DNA from: Cyanosarcina radialis HA8281-LM2
GTDB taxonomy: Bacteria > Cyanobacteriota > Cyanobacteriia > Cyanobacteriales > CCAP-1448
Assembly (NCBI GenBank): GCA_019359615.1
Contig: JAHHHA010000029.1
Coordinates: 1 to 64,000, forward strand
Direction: 5' to 3'
DNA: 64,000 bases
Part shown: positions 53,238-63,153 of the stretch, in pieces
How positions within the stretch are numbered: position 1 is the stretch's first letter
How the letters are laid out: each line of letters opens with the position of its first letter
Notes under the pieces: generated by a model
Database searches by the model: none
What the model was told of the DNA's origin: nothing
The model's input: only the letters and a program-made list of their open reading frames with translations
Position numbers and translations under genes: made by a program

Positions 53238-53283
53238 AGAGAGGTACGTTGGCGTAGCCCGCGCACCTCTCTTCTTGTTTTTA
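53238..53283 (+). terminator. Strong intrinsic terminator
   Basis: AGAGAGGTACG pairs with CGCACCTCTCT (two mismatches) around a GGCGTAGCC-bearing loop and is followed by TCTTGTTTTTAA. It lies 62 bases past the stop codon of the secreted protein. The loop contains the same GTTGGCGTAGCC piece as other interspersed repeats. Confidence 0.65.
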
Positions 53284-53411
53284 ACGCCAGCACCAAGGGG
53301 TGAATTGGCTAAAGAGCTAGTATAGTTAGTTGAACGAAAGTGAAACCTAAACTACCACCAGCCGCGTTGGCGTAGCCTGGGCGTAGCGCGGATCGCAGAT
53401 CGACGATAATT

Positions 53412-54467
53412 ATGGCGAACAACAAAGATTCTTTTCTCCGCAACCTTTGGTATTACGCGCTCCCTGGCGATCGCCTCAAGTCTGGCAAAATGGTGGCCAA
53501 GAAGTTGCTAAACGAGCCAATTCTTTTCGGCCGCAGTCATGACGGCCTAGCTTTTGCTTTACGCGATATTTGTCCCCATCGAGCTATTCCCCTCAGCGAA
53601 GGCAGATTTGACGGTCGAGAAATCGAATGTTGCTATCACGGCTGGCGGTTCGATCCGACAGGGAAATGCACGGCGATTCCGGCGCTCAATGGCAATCAAT
53701 CCCTCGAAGATCTGGGACGAATTCGAGTGCAACAATACCCAGTACGGGAAGTTCAGGGCAATATCTGGATTTATATGCCTGCCAAAACTAAAGCCAATAT
53801 TGACTTACCAGACATGGAAGTTCCTTTAGTGCCTGGATTTGGCGATTGCTGCTATCAGGCGATCGAAATTATGCGCTTTCCTTGTTATATCGACCATGCC
53901 GTAGTCGGTTTGATGGACCCAGCCCACGTCCCATTCGTCCATCGCGCCTGGTGGTGGAATACTGATGTCGTTCTATCTGACGAAATCAAAGCCTTTATCC
54001 CATCGACCTATGGCTTTACCATGAAGCGGCATCAACTGGAGCGACCAACATTTTTCTACAACTTGATCGGTAAAGAGCCGGAGGTAGAAATCTCTTTTCA
54101 ACTACCTGGGGTGAGGATCGAACAGCTTACTACTAAAAAGCATCGGGTATGCAACCTCACGACCATTACGCCGATTTCGGAAACAGAAACAGAAGTAACT
54201 ACATCTTTCTATACCACTCTGCCCTGGTTTACAGCCCTCAAGCCGATTTTGTTACCATTTGTTCGCACGTTCCTCAACCAGGACAGGGAAATGGTAGTCA
54301 AACAGCAAATAGGCTTGCAGTACAATCCCCCCTTAATGCTAATCGATGATGCCGATACTCAAGCTAATTGGTACTATCAGATCAAAACCGAATTTGCCCG
54401 TTCTACAGCCGAAAATCGCCCATTTAGCAATCCAGTCAAAGAACGAGTATTGCATTGGCGCAGGTAA
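53412..54467 (+). CDS. Rieske [2Fe-2S] aromatic-ring oxygenase (alpha subunit type)
   Basis: The 351-residue protein has an N-terminal Rieske domain (CPHRAIPLSEG at 54 and CCYHGW at 73-78, giving the Cys2His2 ligands) and a C-terminal mononuclear iron domain with DHAVVGLMDPAHVPFVHRAWWW, whose two His and Asp form the iron site. It belongs to the VanA/pheophorbide-oxygenase-like Rieske group that is common in cyanobacteria. The substrate is unknown; a role in chlorophyll or aromatic metabolism is inference. An electron-donor reductase is not encoded nearby. Confidence 0.9.
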   Translation: MANNKDSFLRNLWYYALPGDRLKSGKMVAKKLLNEPILFGRSHDGLAFALRDICPHRAIPLSEGRFDGREIECCYHGWRFDPTGKCTAIPALNGNQSLEDLGRIRVQQYPVREVQGNIWIYMPAKTKANIDLPDMEVPLVPGFGDCCYQAIEIMRFPCYIDHAVVGLMDPAHVPFVHRAWWWNTDVVLSDEIKAFIPSTYGFTMKRHQLERPTFFYNLIGKEPEVEISFQLPGVRIEQLTTKKHRVCNLTTITPISETETEVTTSFYTTLPWFTALKPILLPFVRTFLNQDREMVVKQQIGLQYNPPLMLIDDADTQANWYYQIKTEFARSTAENRPFSNPVKERVLHWRR

Positions 54468-54790
54468 AAATGCCCATACAAAATGGGGGTAGGCATTGCC
54501 TACCCCGAACAGAAGCTATTTTGGGTTAGCTCGAATTCATCCTGATACCAAATCCGCTTAGCAAAAGTTGGTTTGCCCTCACCCCGCCTTCGGCACCCCT
54601 CTCCCAAGCTTGGGAGAGGGGAAGGGGTGAGGGCTGGATTCCTGCTTTTAAAAGCCGGATTTCGTATGATACCAAATCCGGTTTACAAAACCGTGTTGAC
54701 CTCAAGGAGCCTCCGGCACCCCTCTCCCTTGGGAGAGGGGTTGGGGGTGAGGGCAGCAATGGATGGTATGAGAACCGGATTGCGTATGAC
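54468..54790. repeat. Two tandem copies of element A at a gene end
   Basis: Two element A copies follow each other (54543-54667 and 54664-54787). Each starts GATACCAAATCCG, contains the CCCCTCTCCC/GGGAGAGGGG hairpin and ends CCGGATT..GTATGA. The second copy ends four bases before the stop codon of the cytochrome gene at 54791. No gene is present. Confidence 0.7.
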
Positions 54791-57358
54791 TTAGGAGAAA
54801 GGCACAGTTTTAGCATCAATTGACTCTAAGAAAACCCGCACCTTCCTCTGAGCTTCTGCTGTTGCCAGCGGATCTCCAACCGCGCCTCCGGCTGTCCGGT
54901 GAACGGTGTCGGCCAGAACGCAGTCTAGAGTTTCGCACGCCCCGTTGTGGTAATAAGGCGGCAAGTTGTGGATGCCCAACAGAGACGGAGTGTTGAAGCC
55001 ATCGCCTCTGCCGTCGCCATCGTGGTCTTTACCGAGCGGGTTCAGTCCTGCTTGGTCTTTTTCGAGCGCACCAACTAGCGGCTGGCCGGGGATATTCCGA
55101 CCTCCTGCCGTCGGGGTATTCAAGTCGAACGACTGAATATCGCGCAAAAAGTTGAACAGGTACTGAGCGGGGTTTGCACCAGCAGCAACTTCGTTGTCAA
55201 CTATAGCTGCGGCGGCTGGGGAAGCGAAGTTTTTCACGCTAGCACTCCACAAACCCGTGCGATGGCAAGTATTGCACTTAGCCTGAGCGAACAAAGTACG
55301 CCCAGCAGTCACATCGGCTGGATTGGCTCCCCCTGTAGGATTGCCGCCACCAGTGGTTAGCTCGCCTGTGGTTAGCGGCCGGTTTGGTGTGCGGACGGCA
55401 AACTGCACCCATTCCTTCAAGGCATCGAGCGCGTTGATGTTAGCGAAACTACCAGGCGGCTCGACTAAGAGTTGCTTGCGATTGGCATTTGCCCCACCTG
55501 TTAAGGTTGGCAGCGCGCACGGTGCGAAGTTAACGTTATTGTTATCCCCAATTAACAAACCATGATTGGGATCGAAGTTACTCGTCCCGACTGTATTTGG
55601 TGGGGATGGTGGTGGCAGAAACGCGCAGTTAGCTGGTGGTTTTCCTTGAGCGTTTAACGGCCCGGGTCCAGAAACGTTACGAATGTTGCCCTCAAAGTCT
55701 TGAACTTCATCGAAGATCGCTGAGTAATTGAGGATGCGCTGTTGAGCTTTGTTATTGGGGTTGAAAGTGCTGTTGAGCGGTACAGACTTCCGCGGCCCGG
55801 TGTTAAACGACCAAATCACGCCATCAGTCCAACCTTTAAAGTGGCAGCTAGCGCAGTTTTGCCAGCCTTCAGATGACAGTCGCTCTTGAGTAGAAACGGT
55901 CGCACCTGCTGGGCGGAAAAAGTTACCCCGCGATGAGAAGAACATCTCTGCACCTACATGGGTGCGCTCGTCTTGTGAATTCGGGGTTGGGAGATTGGCA
56001 GTTTTGATAACTTTGAGAACTGAATCGTTATTTAAGTTAACTACCGAGACGTTACGAGAAACAAAGTTCATCACGTAAGCTCTGGTGCCAGCGGGAGCAG
56101 TACCTATAGCTTTGTCGTTGATGACAATGCCCTGCGGGTTTTTGCCAGCATTGGCACCGCTGGTAGCAGGATTAGCTGGGTTGTTGAGGTCGATATACCG
56201 GGTGGTGTCGGCATCCACTGTATTACTGAGAACGCCGTTGGCTGCTACGTTGAGCTTAACCAGCAAGTCGCTACCAGCCGAGACGGCATAGGCGGTGCCC
56301 GCGCCACTTTGGGTGGTAAAGGCTATCGCCCAAGGGTTAGCAAAGAATAATTTCTTCTTAAACCCTTCGGGGTTGCGAGCGCCTAAGTGCATATTGATCG
56401 CACCGCCATCAACTTCGGTAGCGTTAGTGGCATCGATCCGGTTGACGAACGCCTGAGTATCGACGTTGAACTTCAACGGCCCTGTAGGTGAAGCTGCAAT
56501 GTTAGGCAAATAAGCATTCGTCCCCCGCAGGACAACGCTTTGCAGTTGGTTGGGGAAAGCTTGAGTAGCGACGTTATTGGGATCGTTGAACCCAGTGTTT
56601 TGTCTGACTAAAGCTATCAGCTTCCCTGGAACGTAACCAGCAATACTGGCCGAGCTAGTGTTGATGTTCAGCCGACAAACTACACCTAACCTGTCGCCAT
56701 CTCTAGCTTGAAGGCCACCAGTTCTCATAAAAGATAAAAACCGGGTAACGTACAACCGCGTGTTATCTTTGCTCACTGCCAAACCGCGCGGCTGGAAGTG
56801 GCGCTTGCGATCGGGATCGTTGCACAAGCTATTCTTGAGATCGACGTTACCGATAACGTTGCGGGTGGTCGCGTCGATTACCGTAATCGTGTCCTGAACG
56901 CTATTGGCCACGAAGACTCGTTTGCCATCAGGCGAAACTACGATATTCCACGGTTCGGCCCCCGTGGTCACGGTTTTCTCCACCACAGCGGCAAAGGTCG
57001 CTGGGTTGGCGTTAGTAATTTTGATGATGGTGACATTATTGCTAGCCGGGTTGGCCACGTAAGCAAAGGTATTGGTAGGATCGAGCGCCACGCTTTCCGG
57101 GTCGTCTCCCACCGTAATGTCTCTAATTTTGACGTTAGTGTCAGTACGGATAACTGAAACTGTGTCGGTGTCTGGGTTGACAGACCACACCAGCTTGTTA
57201 TCTGCTGACATGGCAATCGGGCTGGAATAAGTTGGGTTGGTGAATACCACCTGGGCTGAGGTCTTAATGCCCTGCATGGTGACAAAAAGTAATGCCACCA
57301 TTAAATAGGAAATCAGCCCGCCAAAAAACCAGCCATACTGTTTTCTGACGTATCGCAC
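54791..57358 (-). CDS. Beta-propeller protein fused to a diheme cytochrome c module
   Basis: The 855-residue exported protein has a membrane-anchoring or signal helix (SYLMVALLFVTMQGI), a YVTN-type beta-propeller (YSSPIAMSADNKLVWSVNPDTDTVSVIRT, VALDPTNTFAYVANPASNNVTI, VVSPDGKRVFVANSVQDTITVID) and a C-terminal cytochrome part. That part carries CASCH near residue 501 and CNTCH near 697, plus HNLPPYYHNGACETL, a motif of MauG/peroxidase-like diheme proteins. It probably moves electrons or oxidises a substrate outside the plasma membrane. The combination is unusual, and the partner is not evident. Confidence 0.85.
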   Translation of the reverse strand: MRYVRKQYGWFFGGLISYLMVALLFVTMQGIKTSAQVVFTNPTYSSPIAMSADNKLVWSVNPDTDTVSVIRTDTNVKIRDITVGDDPESVALDPTNTFAYVANPASNNVTIIKITNANPATFAAVVEKTVTTGAEPWNIVVSPDGKRVFVANSVQDTITVIDATTRNVIGNVDLKNSLCNDPDRKRHFQPRGLAVSKDNTRLYVTRFLSFMRTGGLQARDGDRLGVVCRLNINTSSASIAGYVPGKLIALVRQNTGFNDPNNVATQAFPNQLQSVVLRGTNAYLPNIAASPTGPLKFNVDTQAFVNRIDATNATEVDGGAINMHLGARNPEGFKKKLFFANPWAIAFTTQSGAGTAYAVSAGSDLLVKLNVAANGVLSNTVDADTTRYIDLNNPANPATSGANAGKNPQGIVINDKAIGTAPAGTRAYVMNFVSRNVSVVNLNNDSVLKVIKTANLPTPNSQDERTHVGAEMFFSSRGNFFRPAGATVSTQERLSSEGWQNCASCHFKGWTDGVIWSFNTGPRKSVPLNSTFNPNNKAQQRILNYSAIFDEVQDFEGNIRNVSGPGPLNAQGKPPANCAFLPPPSPPNTVGTSNFDPNHGLLIGDNNNVNFAPCALPTLTGGANANRKQLLVEPPGSFANINALDALKEWVQFAVRTPNRPLTTGELTTGGGNPTGGANPADVTAGRTLFAQAKCNTCHRTGLWSASVKNFASPAAAAIVDNEVAAGANPAQYLFNFLRDIQSFDLNTPTAGGRNIPGQPLVGALEKDQAGLNPLGKDHDGDGRGDGFNTPSLLGIHNLPPYYHNGACETLDCVLADTVHRTAGGAVGDPLATAEAQRKVRVFLESIDAKTVPFS

Positions 57359-58039
57359 GTGTCCTCCTCTCTATTTTTAGCTTTGTTTTGAGAACCGAAG
57401 TCGTTCCTACTCTTAGCCACTCGCAGGCCAAGAGTTACAAAGCTCACCCCCTGTAAAACCTTTCTATCCTCTTTGTGTAGCTCTTCCTCAAACCCAGCTT
57501 TGAAGATCTGCTTTGAGGTTAAGAGCCGATCGAGGATGGCTGTAGCTGCCTTGACGCAGCTTTTACGCAGCAAGTATCGATCGCGTTTGGCTAAAACTAG
57601 TCTTAGTTTAAGACTAAATGTAGCAATTATATAATTAACTCTTTATTTAATAACATATATATCCAGCTAAATAAGGGATTTGTAAATAATAATTAACAAT
57701 CTGTTTTTTACTTCCAGGTAAAAGATGACAGAGTGAGGGCAAGCTCGGTTCTGCCACAGGCTGCGCCGCGCTGCGCGATCGGGCTTGGAATTAATTGAGA
57801 ATTGCGAATTGTTTTGACCTGACATTTCCAGACATCAAGCCACAATGTTTGTTTTGTTGTCGATCGCTACCCAAACTCAAAAACTCCAAATGCAGGATTA
57901 ACAAAGCTTTTACTTACCGAAATAACGTGCGATTTGCTCCCAGACATTTAACTCCTGATTTTTTATGTATGGCTTGAATCTTTGGCAGTGAATATAAATG
58001 AAATATGCCAAACAAATTCACATTCAAGGAGCAAACAAA
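57359..58039. other. Intergenic with a candidate operator
   Basis: The gap separates divergent genes. It contains a 19-bp palindrome at 57598-57616, listed separately, a CAGGCTGCGCC repeat fragment near 57755, and an AATTGAGAATTGCGAATTG tandem near 57790. No coding frame is convincing. Confidence 0.5.
57598..57616. promoter_or_regulatory. Perfect palindrome upstream of the cytochrome gene
   Basis: TAGTCTTAGTTTAAGACTA has perfect 8-bp arms around GTT. It lies about 240 bases before the propeller-cytochrome start and is surrounded by AT-rich sequence suitable for a promoter. The regulator is unknown. Confidence 0.45.
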
Positions 58040-58582
58040 ATGATACGCAACAATCGCAAATTTAGCTTAGCTAGCTTTCTACTTTTAATCCCCACCGTTG
58101 GAGTTATGGCTTTACCATCTGTAGCTAGTGCAGAAGTCAGACAAGTTTTACCAGGAACGATTTGTCAGCTTCACGGTCAAGCTCTGACCGATAGCAGTCT
58201 AGCAGGGCAAGAAAGTTTATCTTATTCCCAGCATGGAGCAGTTATTAACAATCACCCGACTAAATACTTGTATGTTGTTTGCCCAATTACCAGGTTTTCA
58301 AATTATCGGGCAACCATCAGGGTTTACTATGCGGCACAGAATCTGGCTCAGCCGTTAAGATGCCGAGTTAATAGTAACTATCCGTTTGGAACTACTGCCT
58401 ACCACACTACAGCCTGGGCTACGCTACCTAACAATAACCCGTGGTGGTTTCATCAAGTTCCCCAGTATAATTGGTCATCTGGGCTGTCATCTGGGATTAC
58501 CACTTATACCGTCTTTTGCCAAATTCCACCGAGTGGGGGTGGCAATAAATCTTCTGTTGGCTCGATTATTGTCAACGACTAG
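58040..58582 (+). CDS. Secreted hypothetical protein
   Basis: I start at the ATG at 58040 because AAGGAG lies eight bases before it. The 180-residue protein has a signal peptide (FSLASFLLLIPTVGVMALPSVASA|E) and a mature, mostly beta, Asn/Tyr-rich domain with a few cysteines (ICQLHG, VVCPITRF, RCRVNSN, VFCQIPP) that could pair in two disulfides. No known family is recognised. It looks extracellular or periplasmic. Confidence 0.7.
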   Translation: MIRNNRKFSLASFLLLIPTVGVMALPSVASAEVRQVLPGTICQLHGQALTDSSLAGQESLSYSQHGAVINNHPTKYLYVVCPITRFSNYRATIRVYYAAQNLAQPLRCRVNSNYPFGTTAYHTTAWATLPNNNPWWFHQVPQYNWSSGLSSGITTYTVFCQIPPSGGGNKSSVGSIIVND

Positions 58583-59144
58583 TTACGAGGTAGTCACCAA
58601 CTACTATGTGTGACTAGAGCTTAAATAAATTTTCTCACTAGCTCGTCATAGTTAGTCGCAAACACAAGGCACTTCGATGAAAATCAAGTGTCTTGATGGC
58701 TGAATCTCATTTCGATCGCATACCTGCCACATATAAATTTTCTCTAGGGAGGCAAAGCATTCGTTGGTATCAACTTAAAGGTCAAAAGCTCGCTCCGACA
58801 GGGGTTCAAAACCCCTGTCTCAAAGCGAAAGTCCTCTAAAGAGGACTCCATAACTTTGCAAAAATATTGCAACTAATAACAAATTCGATCGCTAATACCG
58901 ATTGACACTATATCTATAGCAATCATAATTTGATTTGTAAGCAGCCCTGACCCCAATGCATCGATTTTCGATCGGATATTTTTCCTCAGACTGGCCCAAA
59001 AAAGCGTTTAGGGCTTCTCCTGGTTTGCCGCTTGGAAGTATCAGTAAGGGGCATAAAGGTGAGAAATCTGTCCATGTCTGACAAAGAATCAGCCTGGATT
59101 AGTTGCATAATAAAGACTCGTTGGGTTGCGGGGATAAAATATCG
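58583..59144. repeat. Intergenic with half of the 242-bp MITE
   Basis: Bases 58799-58848 repeat one inner arm of the MITE at 4875-5116, with the CAGGGGTT..AACCCCTG and GTCCTC/GAGGAC hairpins. No second arm or terminal repeat is present. The rest appears to be promoter and spacer sequence upstream of argG. Confidence 0.6.
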
Positions 59145-60347
59145 ATGGGTCGCGCTACTAAAGTCGTACTGGCATACTCCGGTGGGGTTGATACCTCTGT
59201 CTGCATTCCTTACCTCAAACAAGAGTGGGGGGTGGAAGAAGTCATTACCTTGGCGGCAGATCTGGGACAAGGGGACGAACTAGAACCAATTCGGGAAAAA
59301 GCTCTAAAATCGGGGGCTAGCGAATCCCTGGTGGCTGATGCTAAAGAGAGTTTTGTTAAAGATTATGCTTTCTGTGCCTTACAAGCGAATGCTTTATACG
59401 AAAATCGCTATCCCCTATCTACAGCTTTGGCACGTCCCCTGATTGCCAAGCTGTTGGTGGAAGCCGCTGAAAAATATGGTGCAGATGCAGTCGCTCACGG
59501 TTGTACGGGTAAGGGTAACGATCAGGTGCGGTTTGATGTTGCCATCGCCGCCCTGAATCCCAATTTAAAAGTTTTAGCCCCAGCGAGAGAGTGGGGAATG
59601 AGTCGCGAAGAAACGATCGCTTATGGGGAACGCTTTGGTATCCCTTCTCCCGTGAAAAAATCTTCGCCTTACAGCATCGATCGCAATTTGTTAGGACGTA
59701 GCATTGAGGCGGGAGTGCTAGAAGATCCTTGGACGGAACCGCTAGAAGAAGTATATGCCATGACCAAGGCGATCGCCGATACGCCTGACGAGCCAGAATA
59801 CGTCGAAATTGGGTTTGAAAAAGGCATTCCGATCGCTCTCAACGGCGAAAATATCGCCCCAGTAGCCCTGATCGATCGCCTCAACCAGCTAGCTGGGAAC
59901 CACGGAGTCGGGCGGATCGATATGCTAGAAAACCGCCTAGTGGGGATTAAGTCGCGAGAAATTTACGAAACGCCTGCCTTGTTGGTGTTAATTGCGGCTC
60001 ATCGGGATCTAGAAAGCCTGACTTTGACTGCCGATGTGACCCATTACAAGCGGGGAATCGAAGAAACTTACAGCCAAATGATTTACAACGGTTTGTGGTA
60101 CAGCCCCCTAAAAGCGGCTCTAGATGCGTTCGTTCAAAAGACTCAAGAGCGCGTCTCCGGTACGGTGCGGGTGAAGCTGTTTAAAGGCAATGCCGCGATC
60201 GTCGGGCGCAAGTCAGATAATTCTCTGTATTCGACATCTTTGGCCACCTATGGGGCAGACGATCTATTCGACCACAAGGCGGCTGAAGGGTTCATCTACG
60301 TGTGGGGATTGCCGACTAGAATTTGGTCGCAGCAAATTAGAAGTTGA
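59145..60347 (+). CDS. argG: Argininosuccinate synthase ArgG
   Basis: ArgG joins citrulline and aspartate with ATP to give argininosuccinate, the penultimate step of arginine synthesis. I start at [19 protein letters not shown] because the ATP-loop YSGGVDTS is at the N-terminus in this family; an upstream in-frame extension is spurious. The 400 residues include [71 protein letters not shown] and [23 protein letters not shown]. It is monocistronic and followed by repeats. Confidence 0.96.
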   Translation: MGRATKVVLAYSGGVDTSVCIPYLKQEWGVEEVITLAADLGQGDELEPIREKALKSGASESLVADAKESFVKDYAFCALQANALYENRYPLSTALARPLIAKLLVEAAEKYGADAVAHGCTGKGNDQVRFDVAIAALNPNLKVLAPAREWGMSREETIAYGERFGIPSPVKKSSPYSIDRNLLGRSIEAGVLEDPWTEPLEEVYAMTKAIADTPDEPEYVEIGFEKGIPIALNGENIAPVALIDRLNQLAGNHGVGRIDMLENRLVGIKSREIYETPALLVLIAAHRDLESLTLTADVTHYKRGIEETYSQMIYNGLWYSPLKAALDAFVQKTQERVSGTVRVKLFKGNAAIVGRKSDNSLYSTSLATYGADDLFDHKAAEGFIYVWGLPTRIWSQQIRS

Positions 60348-61153
60348 TCTCACCCCCAGCCCCTCTCCTGCAAGAAGAGGGGAGACAGTCACACCAGTAG
60401 GGTGAGTTAGGTGGCGATCTTTCGTGCAATTAACTCATCATACCAAATCCGATTTTCATACTATCCATTCAGCCCTCACCCCCAACCCCTCTCCCTTGGG
60501 AGAGGGGAGCCGGAGGCTCCTTTGAGGTCAAGACGGTTTTGTAAACCGGATTTGGTATCAATTGTCTGTCCACCGTAACCCACAGCAGCAAGTCTAGCTT
60601 CAGATTCTACAGGGGCAGTCAGCCCTCACCCCCTGTGTCCCTTACAAGGGTATGATTTTCAGATTTGTCAAAGCAAGGGAGATAAAATCAACAGAGAATA
60701 GAAGTCGCGCTCATGTTTGATTATTTTGATCGAGCGCCCGAAAAACTATACTTTCAGGCAGAAAAACGGGAGTTATGACTGATTTGCGATCGAAGAAGTT
60801 GCATCCCGTAGCGTCTTGCCCTCCAACGTCACCCACATTCCTTAAATCGTAATATTAAATTGATTTAGTTGCTTGACAAAATATTATGTTGATGCTTCAA
60901 TCGCTCGACTAGCTAACATTTGAAATTGAGGCAGTTCAAAATTAAAAATGATACTAAAATTGCTTGCTATTCCTTTCTATGCAACATTTATGCTAATCGT
61001 AAATTATTTTATTTTTTCCACATTTATAAAATAGAAGCGCTCGCTGGCGAACATGAAAAAGTTCTCATCTAAAATTCATGAAGAATTAATTCTCGATTGA
61101 GATTCTATATTTTAGCAACGAAGCAATGATTAACAATCGGAGAAATTCAAATC
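60348..61153. repeat. Repeat-rich intergenic region with element A and an IS relic
   Basis: Bases 60436-60559 are a complete element A (TACCAAATCCGATTTTCATA ... GTAAACCGGATTTGGTA), with both ends matching in inverted orientation. Bases 60641-60778 look like the 5' end of an insertion sequence, listed separately. Bases 60780-61150 are AT-rich with no gene; this is probably the promoter region of the next secreted protein. Confidence 0.6.
60641..60778 (+). mobile_element. Insertion-sequence relic sharing the MITE B end
   Basis: CTTACAAGGGTATGATTTT matches the MITE B terminal repeat (CTTTCAAGGGTATG). About 70 bases later an ATG opens a 21-codon frame MFDYFDRAPEKLYFQAEKREL that ends at TGA (60776-60778). 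This has the layout of an IS left end followed by the first codons of a transposase gene, now cut short. The opposite end is not found. It may be a relic of the element that mobilised MITE B. Confidence 0.45.
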
Positions 61154-61753
61154 GTGAAAAATATTCATCTGTCTGCCATCGCTGTTTTGAGTACCGTTGG
61201 TGTGGTAGCAGGAGCGCCCAGCGTTTTAGCTGAAGAAACCGTTTGCCAGGGTACTATAGGCGCTGTCACTGTGGTTAACGTCAAAGTACCGACTAACGGC
61301 ACCTGCACTTTGAATGGCACGACAGTACAAGGGACTATTAAGGTTGAGTCTAATGCTGCCCTGCGAGCAATTGGAGTGAGCGTCGTGGGTGATATTCAAG
61401 CTGAGGGTGCCAGATCGGTTGTGGTTAGTCGTAACACAACTACTAATACTAGATCGATTATTGGCGGCAGCATCCAACTCTACAAAGGTGTAGCAGGTAG
61501 CAACAGCGTAGCAGCTAACATTAATGGTTCGCAGATTAATGGTGACTTACAGTTGATTGAAAACCGAGGTCAACTAACGGCTAACGGCAACCAAATCGGT
61601 GGCAGTCTCCAGGCATTCCAAAATCTTGGCGGGCTGACGATTAGGAATAACCGGATTAACGGGAATTTGCAGTGCAAGGAGAACAATCCTGCACCTACTG
61701 GAGGCAGCAATATTGTCCAAGGAACTAAGGAAGATCAGTGTTCCAACCTCTAA
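61154..61753 (+). CDS. Secreted beta-helix-like repeat protein
   Basis: The 199-residue protein starts with GTG, has a signal peptide (MKNIHLSAIAVLSTVGVVAGAPSVLAE) and a mature region of short imperfect repeats with regularly spaced Asn and Gly (SIQLYKG, NINGSQINGDLQLIENR, NQIGGSLQAFQNLGG, NRINGNLQCKENN) ending GGSNIVQGTKEDQCSNL. This fits a right-handed beta-helix or similar solenoid; related sequences occur in Actinobacteria and cyanobacteria. The function is unknown; it is probably extracellular. Four cysteines may stabilise the ends. Confidence 0.75.
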   Translation: MKNIHLSAIAVLSTVGVVAGAPSVLAEETVCQGTIGAVTVVNVKVPTNGTCTLNGTTVQGTIKVESNAALRAIGVSVVGDIQAEGARSVVVSRNTTTNTRSIIGGSIQLYKGVAGSNSVAANINGSQINGDLQLIENRGQLTANGNQIGGSLQAFQNLGGLTIRNNRINGNLQCKENNPAPTGGSNIVQGTKEDQCSNL

Positions 61754-61805
61754 ATATCTCACTGTAGAGGTTTAGTTAAGTCCAATACCAACCTAACCCT
61801 CAGCC

Positions 61806-61826
61806 CCCTTCCATATAAAGGAAGGG
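61806..61826. terminator. Hairpin between convergent genes
   Basis: CCCTTCC pairs with GGAAGGG around ATATAAA. It lies between the secreted protein (plus) and the DUF58 gene (minus), so it could terminate either. There is no T-run, and similar hairpins are common repeats in this genome, so confidence is modest. Confidence 0.4.
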
Positions 61827-61854
61827 AGCTAATATCATTTTGATTTCAATCCGA

Positions 61855-62979
61855 TCAAAGCTGATTTCGGGTCTTCAATCGCAAATATCGATCGACTAAC
61901 TGTTCGCTAATCCTATCCGCTGGCGCATCCAATACTAACACCCCTTTTTGCTGCAACCGAGCAAAAGCCACTTGACGCTGAGCGAGTAAATCTAAAGCTA
62001 CGGCGCGACTATAAGCACCTTTAACATCGGCCGTAGGCGAGGAGGCGATCGCATCGACTAAAGGATCGCGCAGGGTGACGCAAAATGGCAAGTAGCGCGG
62101 GGGAATCCAAGTAGTAACCTCCTTGTCAAACACGCCCACGCCCACTTTGTCACCTCGACTCAACCCAGCCAGCGCTAAAGATAAAGTAGTATTCAAGCCC
62201 CAGTCAAACCGCTTCAAACCCTTTACCCGCGCCGTCATCAGCCGTCCGCGATCGAGTAATATAATCAAGGTTTGCTCTTGTTCCGGTTCTAACACCCGTA
62301 CCTGTAAAGATGCTGTGGGAATTGCCCCCAACTTGCGGGCGGTAGCTTTCCAATCGACCAAGCGCGGATCGTCACCCAAGCGATATTCTCGCAATTCGGC
62401 AAATTCCGTGCCGATTCCCTGACGGCGGGATTGACGCATCGTACCAGTATTTTGCAGCGTCAGACGAATCGAGAGCGATCGCAATCCGACTAAATCTGGA
62501 TAAACCGCCACTTTCTGACTTTGAGTAACTTTCCAATCAGCCCAAGCCAATCCCCACGGACTCAACTGTCTGACTTGGATATCGCCCCAAGCAAACTCGC
62601 CCCGCTGCGACGGCGAGACGTTGTAAGTAAATTCTTGAGTGGTATTAGCAGGCAAAAGAGTTTCTAATAATGGTTTAGATGCCCAAAAATCTCTAGGGTA
62701 GTTATCGCAAACCTGGATTTGGACTGGATGGTTGCCAGATTTAACCGACAGCGTGACAGGATTCTCGCGCCCGATCGATAATCTTCCTAGAGGATGGCGG
62801 CTGACTTCCACCCGATTCCTCCGCGCTTGCAGTCCGTCGATTGCCATCAATCCTAGAATTACCGCATCAAATACTAACGCCGCGAGGATGCCAACTTCGA
62901 CGTTGAAAATATCCGACAGGGCAATAGCGATCGCCATTCCCAATAGTAAAAGTAAATATAAGCGGCCGGAAGGCACCAT
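61855..62979 (-). CDS. DUF58 domain protein
   Basis: The 374-residue protein has two N-terminal transmembrane helices (LYLLLLLGMAIAIALSDIF, AALVFDAVILGLMAI) and the DUF58 core motif GIGTEFAELREYRLGDDPRLVDWKATARKLG, followed by a vWA-like region (LIILLDRGRLMTARV ... AGLSRGDKVGVGVFDKEVTTW). DUF58 proteins often act with MoxR ATPases and transglutaminase-fold membrane proteins in a membrane complex of unclear role. A related transglutaminase-fold protein is at 49983-52457, about 9.4 kb away, but no MoxR is in the window. Confidence 0.85.
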   Translation of the reverse strand: MVPSGRLYLLLLLGMAIAIALSDIFNVEVGILAALVFDAVILGLMAIDGLQARRNRVEVSRHPLGRLSIGRENPVTLSVKSGNHPVQIQVCDNYPRDFWASKPLLETLLPANTTQEFTYNVSPSQRGEFAWGDIQVRQLSPWGLAWADWKVTQSQKVAVYPDLVGLRSLSIRLTLQNTGTMRQSRRQGIGTEFAELREYRLGDDPRLVDWKATARKLGAIPTASLQVRVLEPEQEQTLIILLDRGRLMTARVKGLKRFDWGLNTTLSLALAGLSRGDKVGVGVFDKEVTTWIPPRYLPFCVTLRDPLVDAIASSPTADVKGAYSRAVALDLLAQRQVAFARLQQKGVLVLDAPADRISEQLVDRYLRLKTRNQL

Positions 62980-63153
62980 GATTCAACCTGAGTTCGGCAG
63001 ATTTTTTGACTGACGCTTGCTTCAGCCTAGCAATATGGATTCTCATTTAGCTTGTCCGCCGAGAGAGTAACGCGCTCGATTGCTGGCAATGAGTCTCTCC
63101 TGATAGGCCGGCCTGGCGTAGGTACGGAGCCAGACAATATATATTTATCGTAG
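62980..63153. other. Intergenic, no gene seen
   Basis: This short gap before the tnpB relic has no recognised repeat or reading frame. Confidence 0.4.

Noticed and set aside
57313-57573. A minus-strand frame upstream of the cytochrome gene
   Set aside because: It overlaps the start of the cytochrome gene in another frame and has no recognised motif or ribosome site.
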